64,000 bases of DNA, taken from the NCBI GenBank assembly GCA_039796575.1, contig JBDKJP010000061.1, positions 22,121 through 86,120 on the forward strand, read 5' to 3'. This DNA comes from UBA668 sp039796575. Lineage in GTDB: Bacteria > Actinomycetota > Acidimicrobiia > Acidimicrobiales > Ilumatobacteraceae. The notes under the pieces are model-generated. The model was not told the origin of the DNA, did not search any database, and saw only the letters and a program-made list of their open reading frames with translations. Shown here piece after piece: positions 17,813 through 25,804 of the stretch. Within the stretch, counting starts at the first letter, position 1. Each line of letters opens with the position of its first letter. The position numbers were made by a program, and so were the translations under genes.

Positions 17813-18402
17813 GTCCACCACCCCGTTCCGGCCGTGGCGACCGCCACCGCCCATCCGAACCACAACGCGGGACCGAGCGGGAGGCTCGTCCGGCGCAACC
17901 ACCATCCGCCCGCCGCCGCAGCCGCCGCCGCTGCCGCGATCGCCACCGGCACTGCCGGCAGCGCGATCAGCGCCACGTTGCCCCCGATCACCGCGGCCAG
18001 CTTCACGTCGCCCATGCCCACGCCCCGGCGCACCCGCACGCCCAGCATCAGCGCGCCGGCGATGCTCAGACCGGCGGCGACGCGCACGACCTCGGCCGGG
18101 GTACCCCACAGGAGGGGCGTGAGCGTGCAGCACAGCGCGAGGAGCACGAGTCGGTTCGGCAGCCGACGCTCGTGCACGTCGACCAGCGCGGCCGCCGCGG
18201 TCGCCGCGCCGCACATCACCAATGCACCGCGCACACCGTTGGTCGCCGGCGTCATTGCGCCGAACACCACGCTCGTCAGCACCGACAGCACCACCGCCCG
18301 TCGGGTCGGCCGCGTCGCGTGCATCCACGCTGCGCCGAGTCGGTCCGCCGTGGTGGAGGTGGTCGGTGCGACCCGTATCGCACCGACAATGGCCATCGCC
18401 AT
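17809..18402 (-). CDS. Tad prepilin peptidase (TadV/CpaA type A24)
   Basis: A 197-residue integral membrane aspartic protease lacking the Cys-rich N-terminal methyltransferase domain, as in the Tad-specific peptidases. The two catalytic aspartates lie in ALVDVHERRLPNRL and GVGMGDVKLAAVIG. A GGGAG Shine-Dalgarno precedes the ATG at 18402; a second ATG two codons later is possible. It is the first gene of the Tad operon and should process the pseudopilins encoded downstream. Confidence 0.85.
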   Translation of the reverse strand: MAMAIVGAIRVAPTTSTTADRLGAAWMHATRPTRRAVVLSVLTSVVFGAMTPATNGVRGALVMCGAATAAAALVDVHERRLPNRLVLLALCCTLTPLLWGTPAEVVRVAAGLSIAGALMLGVRVRRGVGMGDVKLAAVIGGNVALIALPAVPVAIAAAAAAAAAGGWWLRRTSLPLGPALWFGWAVAVATAGTGWWT

Positions 18403-18451
18403 CACACTCCCGTTCCTCGCGGACGGTAGTCGCTTTGATTCTTTCCGTGAA

Positions 18452-18465
18452 GGGACCAAAGTCCC
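18452..18465. promoter_or_regulatory. DosR-box-like palindrome
   Basis: GGGACCAAAGTCCC is a 14-bp inverted repeat that differs by one base from the central GGGACTWWAGTCCC of mycobacterial DosR/DevR boxes. It lies in the 141-base divergent promoter region between the Tad operon and the wall protein. No DosR homologue is visible in the window, so the binding protein is unknown. Confidence 0.4.
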
Positions 18466-18543
18466 GGTCGACCTGCGCATCACCTTCACTGGGCACGACG
18501 AGATCGGCCGATCGGCAAACAAATCGCCCGCCGACACGGCAAA

Positions 18544-19611
18544 ATGGCCGGAATGCGCAAGGTGATGCGGGTGACGGCCGTGGTGGCGCTGGCGTTGGCG
18601 GGCAACGTGTTCGCTCCCTCGCGCGCCCACGCCGAGATCCCCGAGCTCGGCGAGTGCAAGGCCGACGCCGAGCTGCGTGTCGGTGCCACGGGCGGCAGCG
18701 TGCTGTGCGTGCAGTGGGCACTGATGTGGCTCGGCTACTACAAGGGCCTGGTCAACGGCGTGTACGAGCAGGACACGGCCGATGCGGTCATCGCCTTCCA
18801 GCTCGACAACCCGCCCCTCACGGTGAACGGTAACGCCACCGCCGCCACGCTCATCGCGATGAACAACTACTCGGGTGTCGACAACGCGCCGCCGCCCCCG
18901 TGCGTGGCCGACGCCCCCGTCGAGCCCGGCGACCGCGGTGCCTCCACCGAGTGCATCCAGCAGACATTGAAGGCGCAAGGCCTGTTCACCGGCGCGGTCG
19001 ACGGCACCTACGGCAAGAGCACGTCGGAAGCCGTGAAGGCGTTCCAGTTCGCCAACCCGCCGCTGCGCGCCAACGGCATCAGCGACGTCTCCACCCTCGC
19101 AGCCTTGGGCGTGTGGAGCGGCTTCGTCACCGGTGGGGCGGGCGCCCCGCTCGACACCAACTGGTGGCCGGCCACGTTCCAGGCCGAGCCCAACTGGCGA
19201 CTCGTGCAGGGCGTGCCGGTGTACGGCAACCGCAAGCCGTGCACGCGGGCCGACGCCGACACCATCGCGCTCGAGTTCGCCAAGGACGGCGCCGACGTGA
19301 GCACGCAGCAGTACTTCATCTACATCGCGTCGCGTGAGGGCAACTGCAACTTCAAGGCCGTCAACATCAACCCGGCCACGAAGGACGACTCGCACTGCAC
19401 GTTCCAGCTCAACGCGCTGGCCGGCACCTTCGAACCGAGCGGCGAGCTCGGCCGCCGCGGCTGGTCGAAGGAGAACGTGAAGGCGAGCATGGCGAACTGC
19501 GCCGACGCGGCGAGCGACCTGTGGGTGTACTGCGCCCGCGGCCCGTGGACCCCGCCGTATAGCTGCACCCCGCCGTGGGCGGGCGATCTCGGGCCCGAAG
19601 GCGACGCCTGA
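18544..19611 (+). CDS. Secreted peptidoglycan-binding, lysozyme-like protein
   Basis: A 355-residue protein with a signal peptide (cleavage near AHA, residue about 30), two PG_binding_1-type repeats at about 33-108 and 120-190 (VLCVQWALMWLGYYKGLVNG and STECIQQTLKAQGLFTG), and a C-terminal lysozyme/transglycosylase-like region where YIASREGNCNFKA carries a candidate catalytic Glu. Several Cys pairs suggest disulphides outside the cell. It should act on or bind peptidoglycan. An in-frame ATG three codons in is an alternative start. It is divergent from the Tad operon. Confidence 0.8.
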   Translation: MAGMRKVMRVTAVVALALAGNVFAPSRAHAEIPELGECKADAELRVGATGGSVLCVQWALMWLGYYKGLVNGVYEQDTADAVIAFQLDNPPLTVNGNATAATLIAMNNYSGVDNAPPPPCVADAPVEPGDRGASTECIQQTLKAQGLFTGAVDGTYGKSTSEAVKAFQFANPPLRANGISDVSTLAALGVWSGFVTGGAGAPLDTNWWPATFQAEPNWRLVQGVPVYGNRKPCTRADADTIALEFAKDGADVSTQQYFIYIASREGNCNFKAVNINPATKDDSHCTFQLNALAGTFEPSGELGRRGWSKENVKASMANCADAASDLWVYCARGPWTPPYSCTPPWAGDLGPEGDA

Positions 19612-19641
19612 CCTCGGGTGGGAGCGCGCCACCTGCCGCGA

Positions 19642-19647
19642 TAGATT
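19642..19647 (+). promoter_or_regulatory. -10 box for tRNA-Ser
   Basis: TAGATT ends 11 bases before the tRNA 5' end, matching the TAGANT boxes of the other two tRNA genes. Confidence 0.5.
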
Positions 19648-19658
19648 GTGCGCCGCCT

Positions 19659-19750
19659 GGAGAGGTGCCGGAGTCTGGTCGATCGGACCGCACTGCTAAT
19701 GCGGGGACCACCTTTAAAGTGGTCCGTGGGTTCAAATCCCACCCTCTCCG
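19659..19750 (+). tRNA. tRNA-Ser (anticodon GCT)
   Basis: A class II tRNA: acceptor GGAGAGG pairs with CCTCTCC, the anticodon loop CTGCTAA carries GCT, and there is a long variable arm (GGACCACCTTTAAAGTGGTCC). CCA is not encoded. A terminator follows 31 bases downstream. Confidence 0.95.
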
Positions 19751-19780
19751 CGTGAGGTCCTGACATCAGGACCACCGGCG

Positions 19781-19814
19781 GCCCGGACCACACGGTCCGG
19801 GCTGTCGCATTTTT
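19781..19814 (+). terminator. Rho-independent terminator after tRNA-Ser
   Basis: A perfect 9-bp stem GCCCGGACC/GGTCCGGGC with loop ACAC is followed by TGTCGCATTTTT. Confidence 0.85.
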
Positions 19815-19839
19815 CCTGGTGCGGCGACCGGGCCACACC

Positions 19840-19845
19840 TACGGT
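19840..19845 (+). promoter_or_regulatory. Leaderless -10 box for the DUF1801 gene
   Basis: TACGGT ends 7 bases before the ATG at 19853. This favours 19853 over the GTG at 19844, which would lie inside the promoter. Confidence 0.55.
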
Positions 19846-19852
19846 GGACGGC

Positions 19853-20281
19853 ATGCAGCTGATGCCCGACCCAGCCTTCGAGGCCGCCATTGCCGAGTGG
19901 TCGACCCCTCAGCAGTGGCGTGCCCGAGAGGTGCGAGCCGCGATCGCCGCGTCAGGGGCCGACCTGCGCGAGTGGGTGAACGACGGGCCGTGGATGACCG
20001 GGTACGTGTACTACGGCGTCGGTGACGACATGGTGGCCGCCATCGGACCGACCGCGAAGGACAGCGTGTCGGTGCACCTGATGCCGTTCTACGGGTCGCC
20101 AGTGCTGCGCGAGCGTCACGCCGCCGACCTCGACCCGTTCGTGAGCGGGAAGAGCTGCCTGCGGTTTCGCCCGACCGACACGTTTCCGGCCGCCACCGTC
20201 ACCGGCGTCGTCGACGCGACCCCGGCGTACCTCGACGTCGTCGCGGCATTCCGGGCTGCCCGCGAGAAGAAAAAGCGCTGA
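19853..20281 (+). CDS. DUF1801 (YdhG-like) domain protein
   Basis: A 142-residue cytoplasmic protein resembling the DUF1801/YdhG family: an N-terminal helix region with EWSTPQQWRAREVRAAI, a central beta part (DMVAAIGPTAKDSVSVHLMPF) and FVSGKSCLRFRPTDTFP. The family has no firmly assigned biochemical function. It stands alone between tRNA-Ser and a wall hydrolase gene. Confidence 0.7.
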   Translation: MQLMPDPAFEAAIAEWSTPQQWRAREVRAAIAASGADLREWVNDGPWMTGYVYYGVGDDMVAAIGPTAKDSVSVHLMPFYGSPVLRERHAADLDPFVSGKSCLRFRPTDTFPAATVTGVVDATPAYLDVVAAFRAAREKKKR

Positions 20282-20442
20282 CCGAGCGCCCGCCGCGAAG
20301 CCCCAGGTGAGGTGATGGTTCGCGGTCCGCGCGGTCCGTCATGAAGTTGACACAGTGTTGCAATTCGATGACGGCCCGAGTAGACCTGGCCCGACATCAC
20401 GGCCCTGCGACGGGCCCAGGCGGACTCGGCGGAGGTGACACG

Positions 20443-21576
20443 GTGTTCGAGCACGACGACGAAGAGAACGAGTTCTGGAGCCACGTGCCCGACAGCCGGC
20501 TCGACCGGTTCCGGCGCGCCACACGGCCGCCGGAAGCCCCGCGACCTGCGGCTCGACCCGCCGGCAGCCGTTCGCACAGCGACCACACCGGCTCCATCCC
20601 GGTCATCACGGCCCCGCTCGACACCACCGGTCTCACCACCAAGGTGCGCGAAGCCACCCAGCACGTCGACCCGCTGGTGCGCCGCATGGGCGTGCTCGCT
20701 GTCGTCGTCGCCCTGCTGGTCCCCATTGCGCTCACGTTGCGCTCGGGTGGCGACGACGCCGCCCTGCAGCCCGACCCCACCGCACTCGACACGTCGCTCC
20801 CCGGCACCGACCCCGGCGCCATCGCCCCGGCCGAGACGGCCGCCGGCAACCCGTTCGCCTCCATCGACGTCGACGCACTGCCCGAGGCCGTGCCGGTGAA
20901 CCCCGACCCCACGCAGGCGCCGGCACCCGAGGCCGACGTGGCGTCGACCAGCGGCCAGCCCGCCCAGGCCGCCACCCCGGCCATCACCGTCGCCGCCGCC
21001 CGCACCGAGGCCGTGAAGACCACGCCGGTGTGCGCCGCCAAGTACACGGTCGCCGCCGGCGACGCCTGGATCCTCATCGCCAAGCGGGCCGGTGTCACCA
21101 CGAAGGCGCTGCTGGCCGCCAACGGCGCCACCACCTCCACACCGCTCTACCCGGGCCGCAGCATCTGCCTGCCGGCCGGTGCCACCACGCCGACGGCGCC
21201 GAAGGTCACCACCACCACGACCAAGAAGGTCACCACCACCACCACCACGGTGAAGGCCACCACCACGACGGCCGCGAAGGTGGCCCCGGCGAAGACCTAC
21301 ACCCGGGCACAGGTGGAGGCCATCATCCGCGAGGTGTGGCCCGACGAGCTCGAGAACGAGGCCGTGCGCATCGCCACCCGCGAGAGCAACCTCGTACCCA
21401 CGGCGCAGAACTACTGCTGCACCGGCCTGTTCCAGATCTACTTCAGCGTGCACAAGAGCTGGCTCGCGAAGATCGGCGTCACCAGCGCCGCACAGCTGAA
21501 GGACCCGCGGGTCAACGCCTTCGCCGCCCTCGTGCTGTACAACCGGGCCGGCAGCTGGGCACCCTGGCGGCTCTGA
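20443..21576 (+). CDS. Membrane-anchored LysM and lysozyme-like protein
   Basis: A 377-residue protein with a short cytoplasmic N-terminus, one membrane segment at about 80-100 (MGVLAVVVALLVPIALTL), a Pro/Thr-rich spacer, a LysM domain (YTVAAGDAWILIAKRAGV to PGRSICLP, about 205-250), a Thr/Lys-rich linker and a C-terminal SLT-like domain with catalytic-type Glu in RIATRESNLVPT and GLFQIYFSVH. It should cut or remodel peptidoglycan. A GGAGG seven bases before the GTG at 20443 fixes the start; the frame is open 34 codons further upstream but lacks a ribosome site. Confidence 0.82.
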   Translation: MFEHDDEENEFWSHVPDSRLDRFRRATRPPEAPRPAARPAGSRSHSDHTGSIPVITAPLDTTGLTTKVREATQHVDPLVRRMGVLAVVVALLVPIALTLRSGGDDAALQPDPTALDTSLPGTDPGAIAPAETAAGNPFASIDVDALPEAVPVNPDPTQAPAPEADVASTSGQPAQAATPAITVAAARTEAVKTTPVCAAKYTVAAGDAWILIAKRAGVTTKALLAANGATTSTPLYPGRSICLPAGATTPTAPKVTTTTTKKVTTTTTTVKATTTTAAKVAPAKTYTRAQVEAIIREVWPDELENEAVRIATRESNLVPTAQNYCCTGLFQIYFSVHKSWLAKIGVTSAAQLKDPRVNAFAALVLYNRAGSWAPWRL

Positions 21577-21628
21577 GCCGTCGCGTCACTCGCGCCGAAC
21601 GGGGTAGCCGAAGCGAGATCGACGCCTC

Positions 21629-21634
21629 TAGACT
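21629..21634 (+). promoter_or_regulatory. -10 box for tRNA-Arg
   Basis: TAGACT ends 12 bases before the tRNA 5' end. Confidence 0.5.
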
Positions 21635-21646
21635 CGGCTCCCGCAA

Positions 21647-21719
21647 GCGCTCGTAGCTCAATGGATAGAGCATCTGACTACGGATCAGAAGGTTAGGGGT
21701 TCGAGTCCCTTCGAGCGCG
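21647..21719 (+). tRNA. tRNA-Arg (anticodon ACG)
   Basis: Acceptor GCGCTCG pairs with CGAGCGC, the D arm has TAGCTCAATGGATAGAGCA, the anticodon loop CTACGGA carries ACG, and the T arm is AGGGG-TTCGAGT-CCCTT. CCA is not encoded. Confidence 0.95.
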
Positions 21720-21726
21720 CTGCAGT

Positions 21727-21755
21727 CGGCCCCCGCAAGGGGGCCGTTTGCATTT
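21727..21755 (+). terminator. Rho-independent terminator after tRNA-Arg
   Basis: The hairpin CGGCCCCC-GCAA-GGGGGCCG is followed by TTTGCATTT, seven bases after the tRNA. Confidence 0.8.
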
Positions 21756-21781
21756 CCCGGCCGTGGTGCGCCGGCACGTCA

Positions 21782-21960
21782 CATCGTGACGATGCGGAGC
21801 ACCAGCGCCGCCGCCTGCCACCTCGAGGGCGCCGAGGACGGGCGGCCACGAGGCGGGTACGCCGACCGTCTCGAGCGGCTCGATGGCCTTCGGGTTCTTC
21901 GACAGCTTGCCGAGGCCGGAGCCGATGGCGGCCAGCGCGAGGAGGGCCGAGACGATGATG
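21782..21960 (-). pseudogene. Degenerate DoxX-family membrane protein remnant
   Basis: On the minus strand a frame without a start codon encodes SFATIIVSALLALAAIGSGLG, KLSKNPKAIEPLETVGVP and LGALEVAG, the N-terminal half of a DoxX-like membrane protein. It then loses frame; one base shifted, the sequence reads AALVLRIVTM and stops, which looks like a DoxX C-terminus. About 60 middle residues are missing. Start loss, internal deletion and frameshift together indicate a dead gene. It overlaps the 5' end of the MarR reading frame on the other strand. Confidence 0.5.
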
Positions 21961-22308
21961 GTGGCGAACGACCGCGCCGCGCAGGTCGGGCTCATTCCCG
22001 CACAGGCACAGGTGCTGATGCACCTCGACGAGCCGCGACGCATCACCGACCTCGCATCGGCCAACGCGTGCGACCCGTCGTCGGTGTCCACGATGATCCA
22101 GCGACTCGAACGCGATGGCCTGGTCCGCCGGGCCGTCGACCCGCGCGACGCGCGGGCTCGTCTGGTGGAGTTGTCGCCCAGCGGCACCCGGGCGCGGACA
22201 CGCCTCGTCGCGCTGGTGGCCGGCGCCGACGAAGTGGTGGCCGGGCTGCCATCGGATCAGCGCGCCGCACTGGCGTCGATGTTCGCCACCGACTCCCTCG
22301 CCCGCTGA
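21883..22308 (+). CDS. MarR-family regulator, N-terminally truncated or chimeric
   Basis: The 141-residue frame contains a MarR winged helix from about residue 33: AAQVGLIPAQAQVLMHLDEP, then ITDLASANACDPSSVSTMIQRLERDGLV and the wing RAVDPRDARARLVELSPSG. The first ~28 residues are encoded antisense to the DoxX remnant and do not resemble the dimerisation helix of MarR proteins. The real N-terminus is therefore probably lost, and a shorter protein starting near 21954 or a dead gene are both possible. DNA recognition residues look intact. Confidence 0.55.
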   Translation: MAFGFFDSLPRPEPMAASARRAETMMVANDRAAQVGLIPAQAQVLMHLDEPRRITDLASANACDPSSVSTMIQRLERDGLVRRAVDPRDARARLVELSPSGTRARTRLVALVAGADEVVAGLPSDQRAALASMFATDSLAR

Positions 22309-22322
22309 CCCGCATCGATCCG

Positions 22323-23264
22323 TCAGGCGACGGCAGCTGCCGTGTCGGGCGCCGCATCGACGGTGTCGTCGCTGTTGCGCACCACCAGCATCACGCCGGC
22401 GATCACCACCAGCCCGCCGACCACCTCCACCAGGGTGGGCAGTTCGCCGAGCCACACCCACGCCACCAGCACGCTCAGCGGGGTGACGACGGTGCTGATC
22501 GACGTCGCTGTGGTGGCCGACACCACCGTCATCACGCGGGCCATCGAGTAGTAGATGAACGCCGAACTGGCCGAGCCCAACCAGATCACCGCGAGCCATC
22601 CCTTCCACGAAAGGTCGGCGAACTCGCCGAGCCGTGGGATGTCGAGCACCAGCATCACCAGCGCTCCGGCCACGGTCCCGGGCGTGTTCAGCCACCACGA
22701 GTCGTACCGGTGACCGATGCTGCGCGTCGCCACGGTGACCGCAGCCCAGGTGATGGCGGCGAGCAGCACCACCATTGCGCCGAGTACCGCCATCTCGCCA
22801 CCGGTGCCGCCACTCGTGACACCGATGAGCACGCAGCCGGCGGTGCTGACCACCAGCCCCGCCACCTGTGCGCGGCGCAGGCGATGGTGCAGGAACACCA
22901 CCTCGCCCATCGCGGTGAGCACGGGGTAGGTGGCCATCATCACCGCGGCCACGGCCACCGACACCTGGTGCTGGCCCCAGTTGAACAGCAGGTGGAACAC
23001 GGCCGAGCCGCCGAAGCCGCAGAGGAACAGGCGCACCCGGTCGCCCGGCAGCACCGGGGTGCGCCGCCAGGGCGAACGGACGATGACGAGCGCGAACATC
23101 GCCGCCGACACCACCACGCGACCGGTGGCGAGCGTGAGCGGCGAGAGCTCCTCGAGCGCGAGCTGCACCAGCGTGAACGACACGCTGCCGATGACGATGG
23201 ACGCGGCCAGGAGCAGGAACGCCGATCGGCGAGCCGCGGCAGAGGGAGTGGGGGCGGCAGCCAT
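22323..23264 (-). CDS. DMT-superfamily (EamA) transporter
   Basis: A 313-residue membrane protein with ten hydrophobic segments in two EamA repeats, the second starting near residue 160 (AVLGAMVVLLAAITWAAV). Such proteins export amino acids or other small metabolites; the substrate cannot be told from sequence. The ATG follows a short region with TAGTTT 12 bases upstream, a possible -10 box. It converges with the marR-like gene. Confidence 0.87.
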   Translation of the reverse strand: MAAAPTPSAAARRSAFLLLAASIVIGSVSFTLVQLALEELSPLTLATGRVVVSAAMFALVIVRSPWRRTPVLPGDRVRLFLCGFGGSAVFHLLFNWGQHQVSVAVAAVMMATYPVLTAMGEVVFLHHRLRRAQVAGLVVSTAGCVLIGVTSGGTGGEMAVLGAMVVLLAAITWAAVTVATRSIGHRYDSWWLNTPGTVAGALVMLVLDIPRLGEFADLSWKGWLAVIWLGSASSAFIYYSMARVMTVVSATTATSISTVVTPLSVLVAWVWLGELPTLVEVVGGLVVIAGVMLVVRNSDDTVDAAPDTAAAVA

Positions 23265-23541
23265 CGTCGACGCCCGAAACTACTGTGCGACCTGGGCCGA
23301 CGACCGGAATACGACCTCCTGCGACGAAAGGCTTAGGTCGAGCACCGCCTTGGTCGCACGCAATCGCGTCGAATGCCGCGATCCGCGGCGGATTTCGGCC
23401 GAATCACACCGTCCGTGGTGGGGTCGTACAACCTCTGCCACAGTTTTCGACGTCGCTTGGATTTCGGCTGGCCGTCCGTTGGAGACCACCCATGTTCACT
23501 GTCGTCATCGGGCAACTCCCACCCGCAGAGGAGCAATCGCA

Positions 23542-24123
23542 ATGAAGAAGACCTGGATCACCGGACTCACCGTGGCAGCCGTCGCCGGCACCGGTGGCGC
23601 CGCCTTCGCCAGCATGCAGGCCAGCACGCACGACAACACCGCCGACGCGGCGTCGCAGCCGGCCGTGAGCGCGGTCGAGACCACGCTCGCCGCCCGGGCC
23701 TACAGCTACCAGGCCGGTCCCGCCGGCACCGTGAACCTCACCGTCGACGACGGCGTGATGAAGGTCGACAGCGCCCTGCCCGCCGCCGGCTGGACCGTGG
23801 TGTCGTACACCTCGCCCGCCGGCCACCTCGAGGTGGCGTTCACCGACGGCCTCCAGGTCGTCACGTTCATCGCCGACCTCTCGGGCGACGAAGTGCTGGC
23901 CTCCCTGTCGGCCGCACCCGCACCCACCATCCCCACCACCGCGCCGGCCCCGGCACCCGCCACCTCGCCCGTGTCGCTCGCTCCGTCGTCGCAGTCGCCC
24001 GCACCGTCGCACACCTCCGCCCCCTCGGGCAGCGGTGACGACGAGCACGAAGAGCACGAGGACGACGACGACCACGACCACGACCACGAAGAGGAGCACG
24101 AAGACGAGGGCGACGATGACTGA
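23542..24123 (+). CDS. Exported protein with His/Asp/Glu-rich metal-binding tail
   Basis: A 193-residue protein with signal peptide (about 1-24, KKTWITGLTVAAVAGTGGAAFA), a small domain with TVNLTVDDGVMKV and LEVAFTDGLQVVTFIADLSG, a Pro/Ala/Ser linker and a 29-residue tail (from about 165) made almost only of Asp, Glu and His with repeated DHDHDHEEEH. The tail should bind divalent metals outside the membrane. GAGGAG precedes the ATG. It overlaps the next gene by eight bases and heads a cluster with ApbE and a ferric-reductase-like protein, so a metal or redox role is plausible. I recognise no family. Confidence 0.72.
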   Translation: MKKTWITGLTVAAVAGTGGAAFASMQASTHDNTADAASQPAVSAVETTLAARAYSYQAGPAGTVNLTVDDGVMKVDSALPAAGWTVVSYTSPAGHLEVAFTDGLQVVTFIADLSGDEVLASLSAAPAPTIPTTAPAPAPATSPVSLAPSSQSPAPSHTSAPSGSGDDEHEEHEDDDDHDHDHEEEHEDEGDDD

Positions 24124-24859
24124 CCCGCAACAGGCAGCTCGAATCGCCGCCATGCGGGCCCGCCGCGGCCAGGCCCCGATCGACGTCACCTCCACCACCA
24201 GTTCTGCTGCCCAGGCGCCGGGTGCTCCCGTCCCGCCCGCCGCTGCCACATGGGCAGCACCGTCCGCAGCGACAGCGGCCGCCTCCACGGCTGCTGTCGC
24301 TGCGACGAACGGATCGCCCGATCCCATCGCCGCCCTGCAGGTGCAGGTGCAGCAGCTCCAGCGCCAGGTGCAGCAGCGGCCGGCCGCAACCACCACGGCG
24401 CGGGCCAAGCACCCGCACGTGGCCGCCGGCGCCCGCATCCTCGCCACCGGGCTCACCGCCTCGGCGGTGTTCGGCCTCACCACGGTGATCGCCTCGGCGA
24501 ACCGCCCGGTCGAGCCGTCGGCAGTGCAGCCCACGCAGACCTCCACGGTGCCCACGGTTGTGCCGGGTGTCGCCACCGCCGTCGACCCGGCGGCCAGCAC
24601 GCTGCCCGCCACCACGTTGCCGGCGGGCCCCACCACGGTGGTGCTCACCCTGCCGCCCGCGGTCGTGCCCGCCGCAGCGCCCGCACCGGCGGCGCCCACG
24701 CAGACCCAGACCCAGTCGGCCACGCCGGCACCGAAGGCCGCCACCCCGGCGCCCGCGCCCGCTCCGGCACCTGCGCCCGCACCGGCACCGGTCACCACCG
24801 CAGCGCCCGTCGTCACCCAGCCCCCGGCACCGGTGACCACCACGGCGCCCAGCAAGTAG
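24116..24859 (+). CDS. Ala/Pro-rich membrane-anchored protein of unknown function
   Basis: A 247-residue low-complexity protein: a cytoplasmic N-terminus with MTDPQQAARIAAMRARRGQ, a short Gln-rich coiled coil (LQVQVQQLQRQVQQ) near 75-88, one membrane segment near 105-125 (GARILATGLTASAVFGLTTV), and an external Pro/Ala/Thr-rich tail ending in Ala-Pro repeats. It overlaps the His-rich protein gene and precedes apbE by 12 bases, so it is likely part of the same transcript. Function unknown; it could be a scaffold or wall-spanning stalk. Confidence 0.65.
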   Translation: MTDPQQAARIAAMRARRGQAPIDVTSTTSSAAQAPGAPVPPAAATWAAPSAATAAASTAAVAATNGSPDPIAALQVQVQQLQRQVQQRPAATTTARAKHPHVAAGARILATGLTASAVFGLTTVIASANRPVEPSAVQPTQTSTVPTVVPGVATAVDPAASTLPATTLPAGPTTVVLTLPPAVVPAAAPAPAAPTQTQTQSATPAPKAATPAPAPAPAPAPAPAPVTTAAPVVTQPPAPVTTTAPSK

Positions 24860-24871
24860 GAACACCGAGAC

Positions 24872-25804
24872 ATGAGGACGATGGACGGGTCGGTCGAACG
24901 AGCATTCCGTGTGATGGGATGCGGCTCGCACGTGGTGATCCACGGCGGCGACGAGGACCTGCTCGACGTCGCCGAGGCCCGCCTGCGCGAGCTCGAGTCG
25001 TGGTGGAGCCGCTTCCGCGACGACAGCGACATCACCCTCGCGAACCGTTCGGCCGGCACGCCCGTCGTCGTCCATCCCGACACCCTCGCCGTGGTCAGCC
25101 GTGCGCTCGACGCGTGGCGTCAGACCGATGGTCGGTTCGACATCACCGTGCTGCCCGCGCTCCTCGACGTCGGGTACACCCACAGCGCCGTCGACCACGC
25201 GGCCGCGCCCACCGTGCCCGGCACCCGGGTGGGCATGAGCGCCTGGGTGAAGGTCGACTACAACGCCTCCACGCTCACCGTGCCCGCCGCGTCGGCCATC
25301 GACCTGGGGGGCATCGGCAAGGGGTTCGCCGCCGACATCGTCGCCGAGGAGCTCGTCGAGATGGGCGCCACGGGTGCCGTCGTCAACATCGGCGGTGACC
25401 TCCGAGCCACCGGGAACCCGTCGGACGACGCCTCGTGGTACCTCGGCATCGAGGACCCCACCGTCGCGCCCACCAAGCCGCCGACGCACCTCACCGCCGT
25501 CCGCCTGCACGAGGGTGGCGTCGCCACCTCGGGCACCACCGTGCGCACGTTCACCACCCCCGACGGGCGCACCACCCACCATCTCATCGACCCGCTGTCG
25601 GGCCGACCCGCCGAGCACGAACTGCTCACCGCCACCGTGCTCGCGGCCGATGCCGCCACCGCCGAGGCGTTCGCCACCGCCGCGATGATGCTGCCCGCCG
25701 GCAAGGCCGTGGCCATGCTCGACCGCCTGGGCCTCGCCGGCCTCGTGGTCGGCACCGACGGCACGGTGCACCGCACCGCGACCATGAAGGACTTCGAACC
25801 GTGA
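24872..25804 (+). CDS. apbE: FAD:protein FMN transferase (ApbE)
   Basis: A 310-residue ApbE that attaches FMN covalently to Ser/Thr of target flavoproteins outside the membrane. Motifs: SWWSRFRDDSDITLAN near the start, FDITVLPALLDVGY, IDLGGIGKGFAADIV, VNIGGDLRATG and HLIDPLSGRPA. No signal peptide is evident, which is unusual because many ApbE proteins are lipoproteins. The stop overlaps the GTG of the following membrane gene. No FMN-binding-domain target with an SGAT motif is encoded nearby. Confidence 0.9.
   Translation: MRTMDGSVERAFRVMGCGSHVVIHGGDEDLLDVAEARLRELESWWSRFRDDSDITLANRSAGTPVVVHPDTLAVVSRALDAWRQTDGRFDITVLPALLDVGYTHSAVDHAAAPTVPGTRVGMSAWVKVDYNASTLTVPAASAIDLGGIGKGFAADIVAEELVEMGATGAVVNIGGDLRATGNPSDDASWYLGIEDPTVAPTKPPTHLTAVRLHEGGVATSGTTVRTFTTPDGRTTHHLIDPLSGRPAEHELLTATVLAADAATAEAFATAAMMLPAGKAVAMLDRLGLAGLVVGTDGTVHRTATMKDFEP

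Noticed and set aside
20346..20368. TTGACA with 17-base spacer upstream of the LysM/SLT gene
   Set aside because: The following hexamer is GACGGC, not a -10 box.
23265..23541. Riboswitch or leader RNA in the 277-base gap before the His-rich protein gene
   Set aside because: A small GCCGCG-ATC-CGCGGC hairpin is present but no known riboswitch motif; two opposite promoters explain the space.
24700..24860. Ala-Pro repeats as possible assembly artefact
   Set aside because: Codons vary (GCG, GCC, GCA; CCC, CCG), typical of a natural low-complexity stalk.
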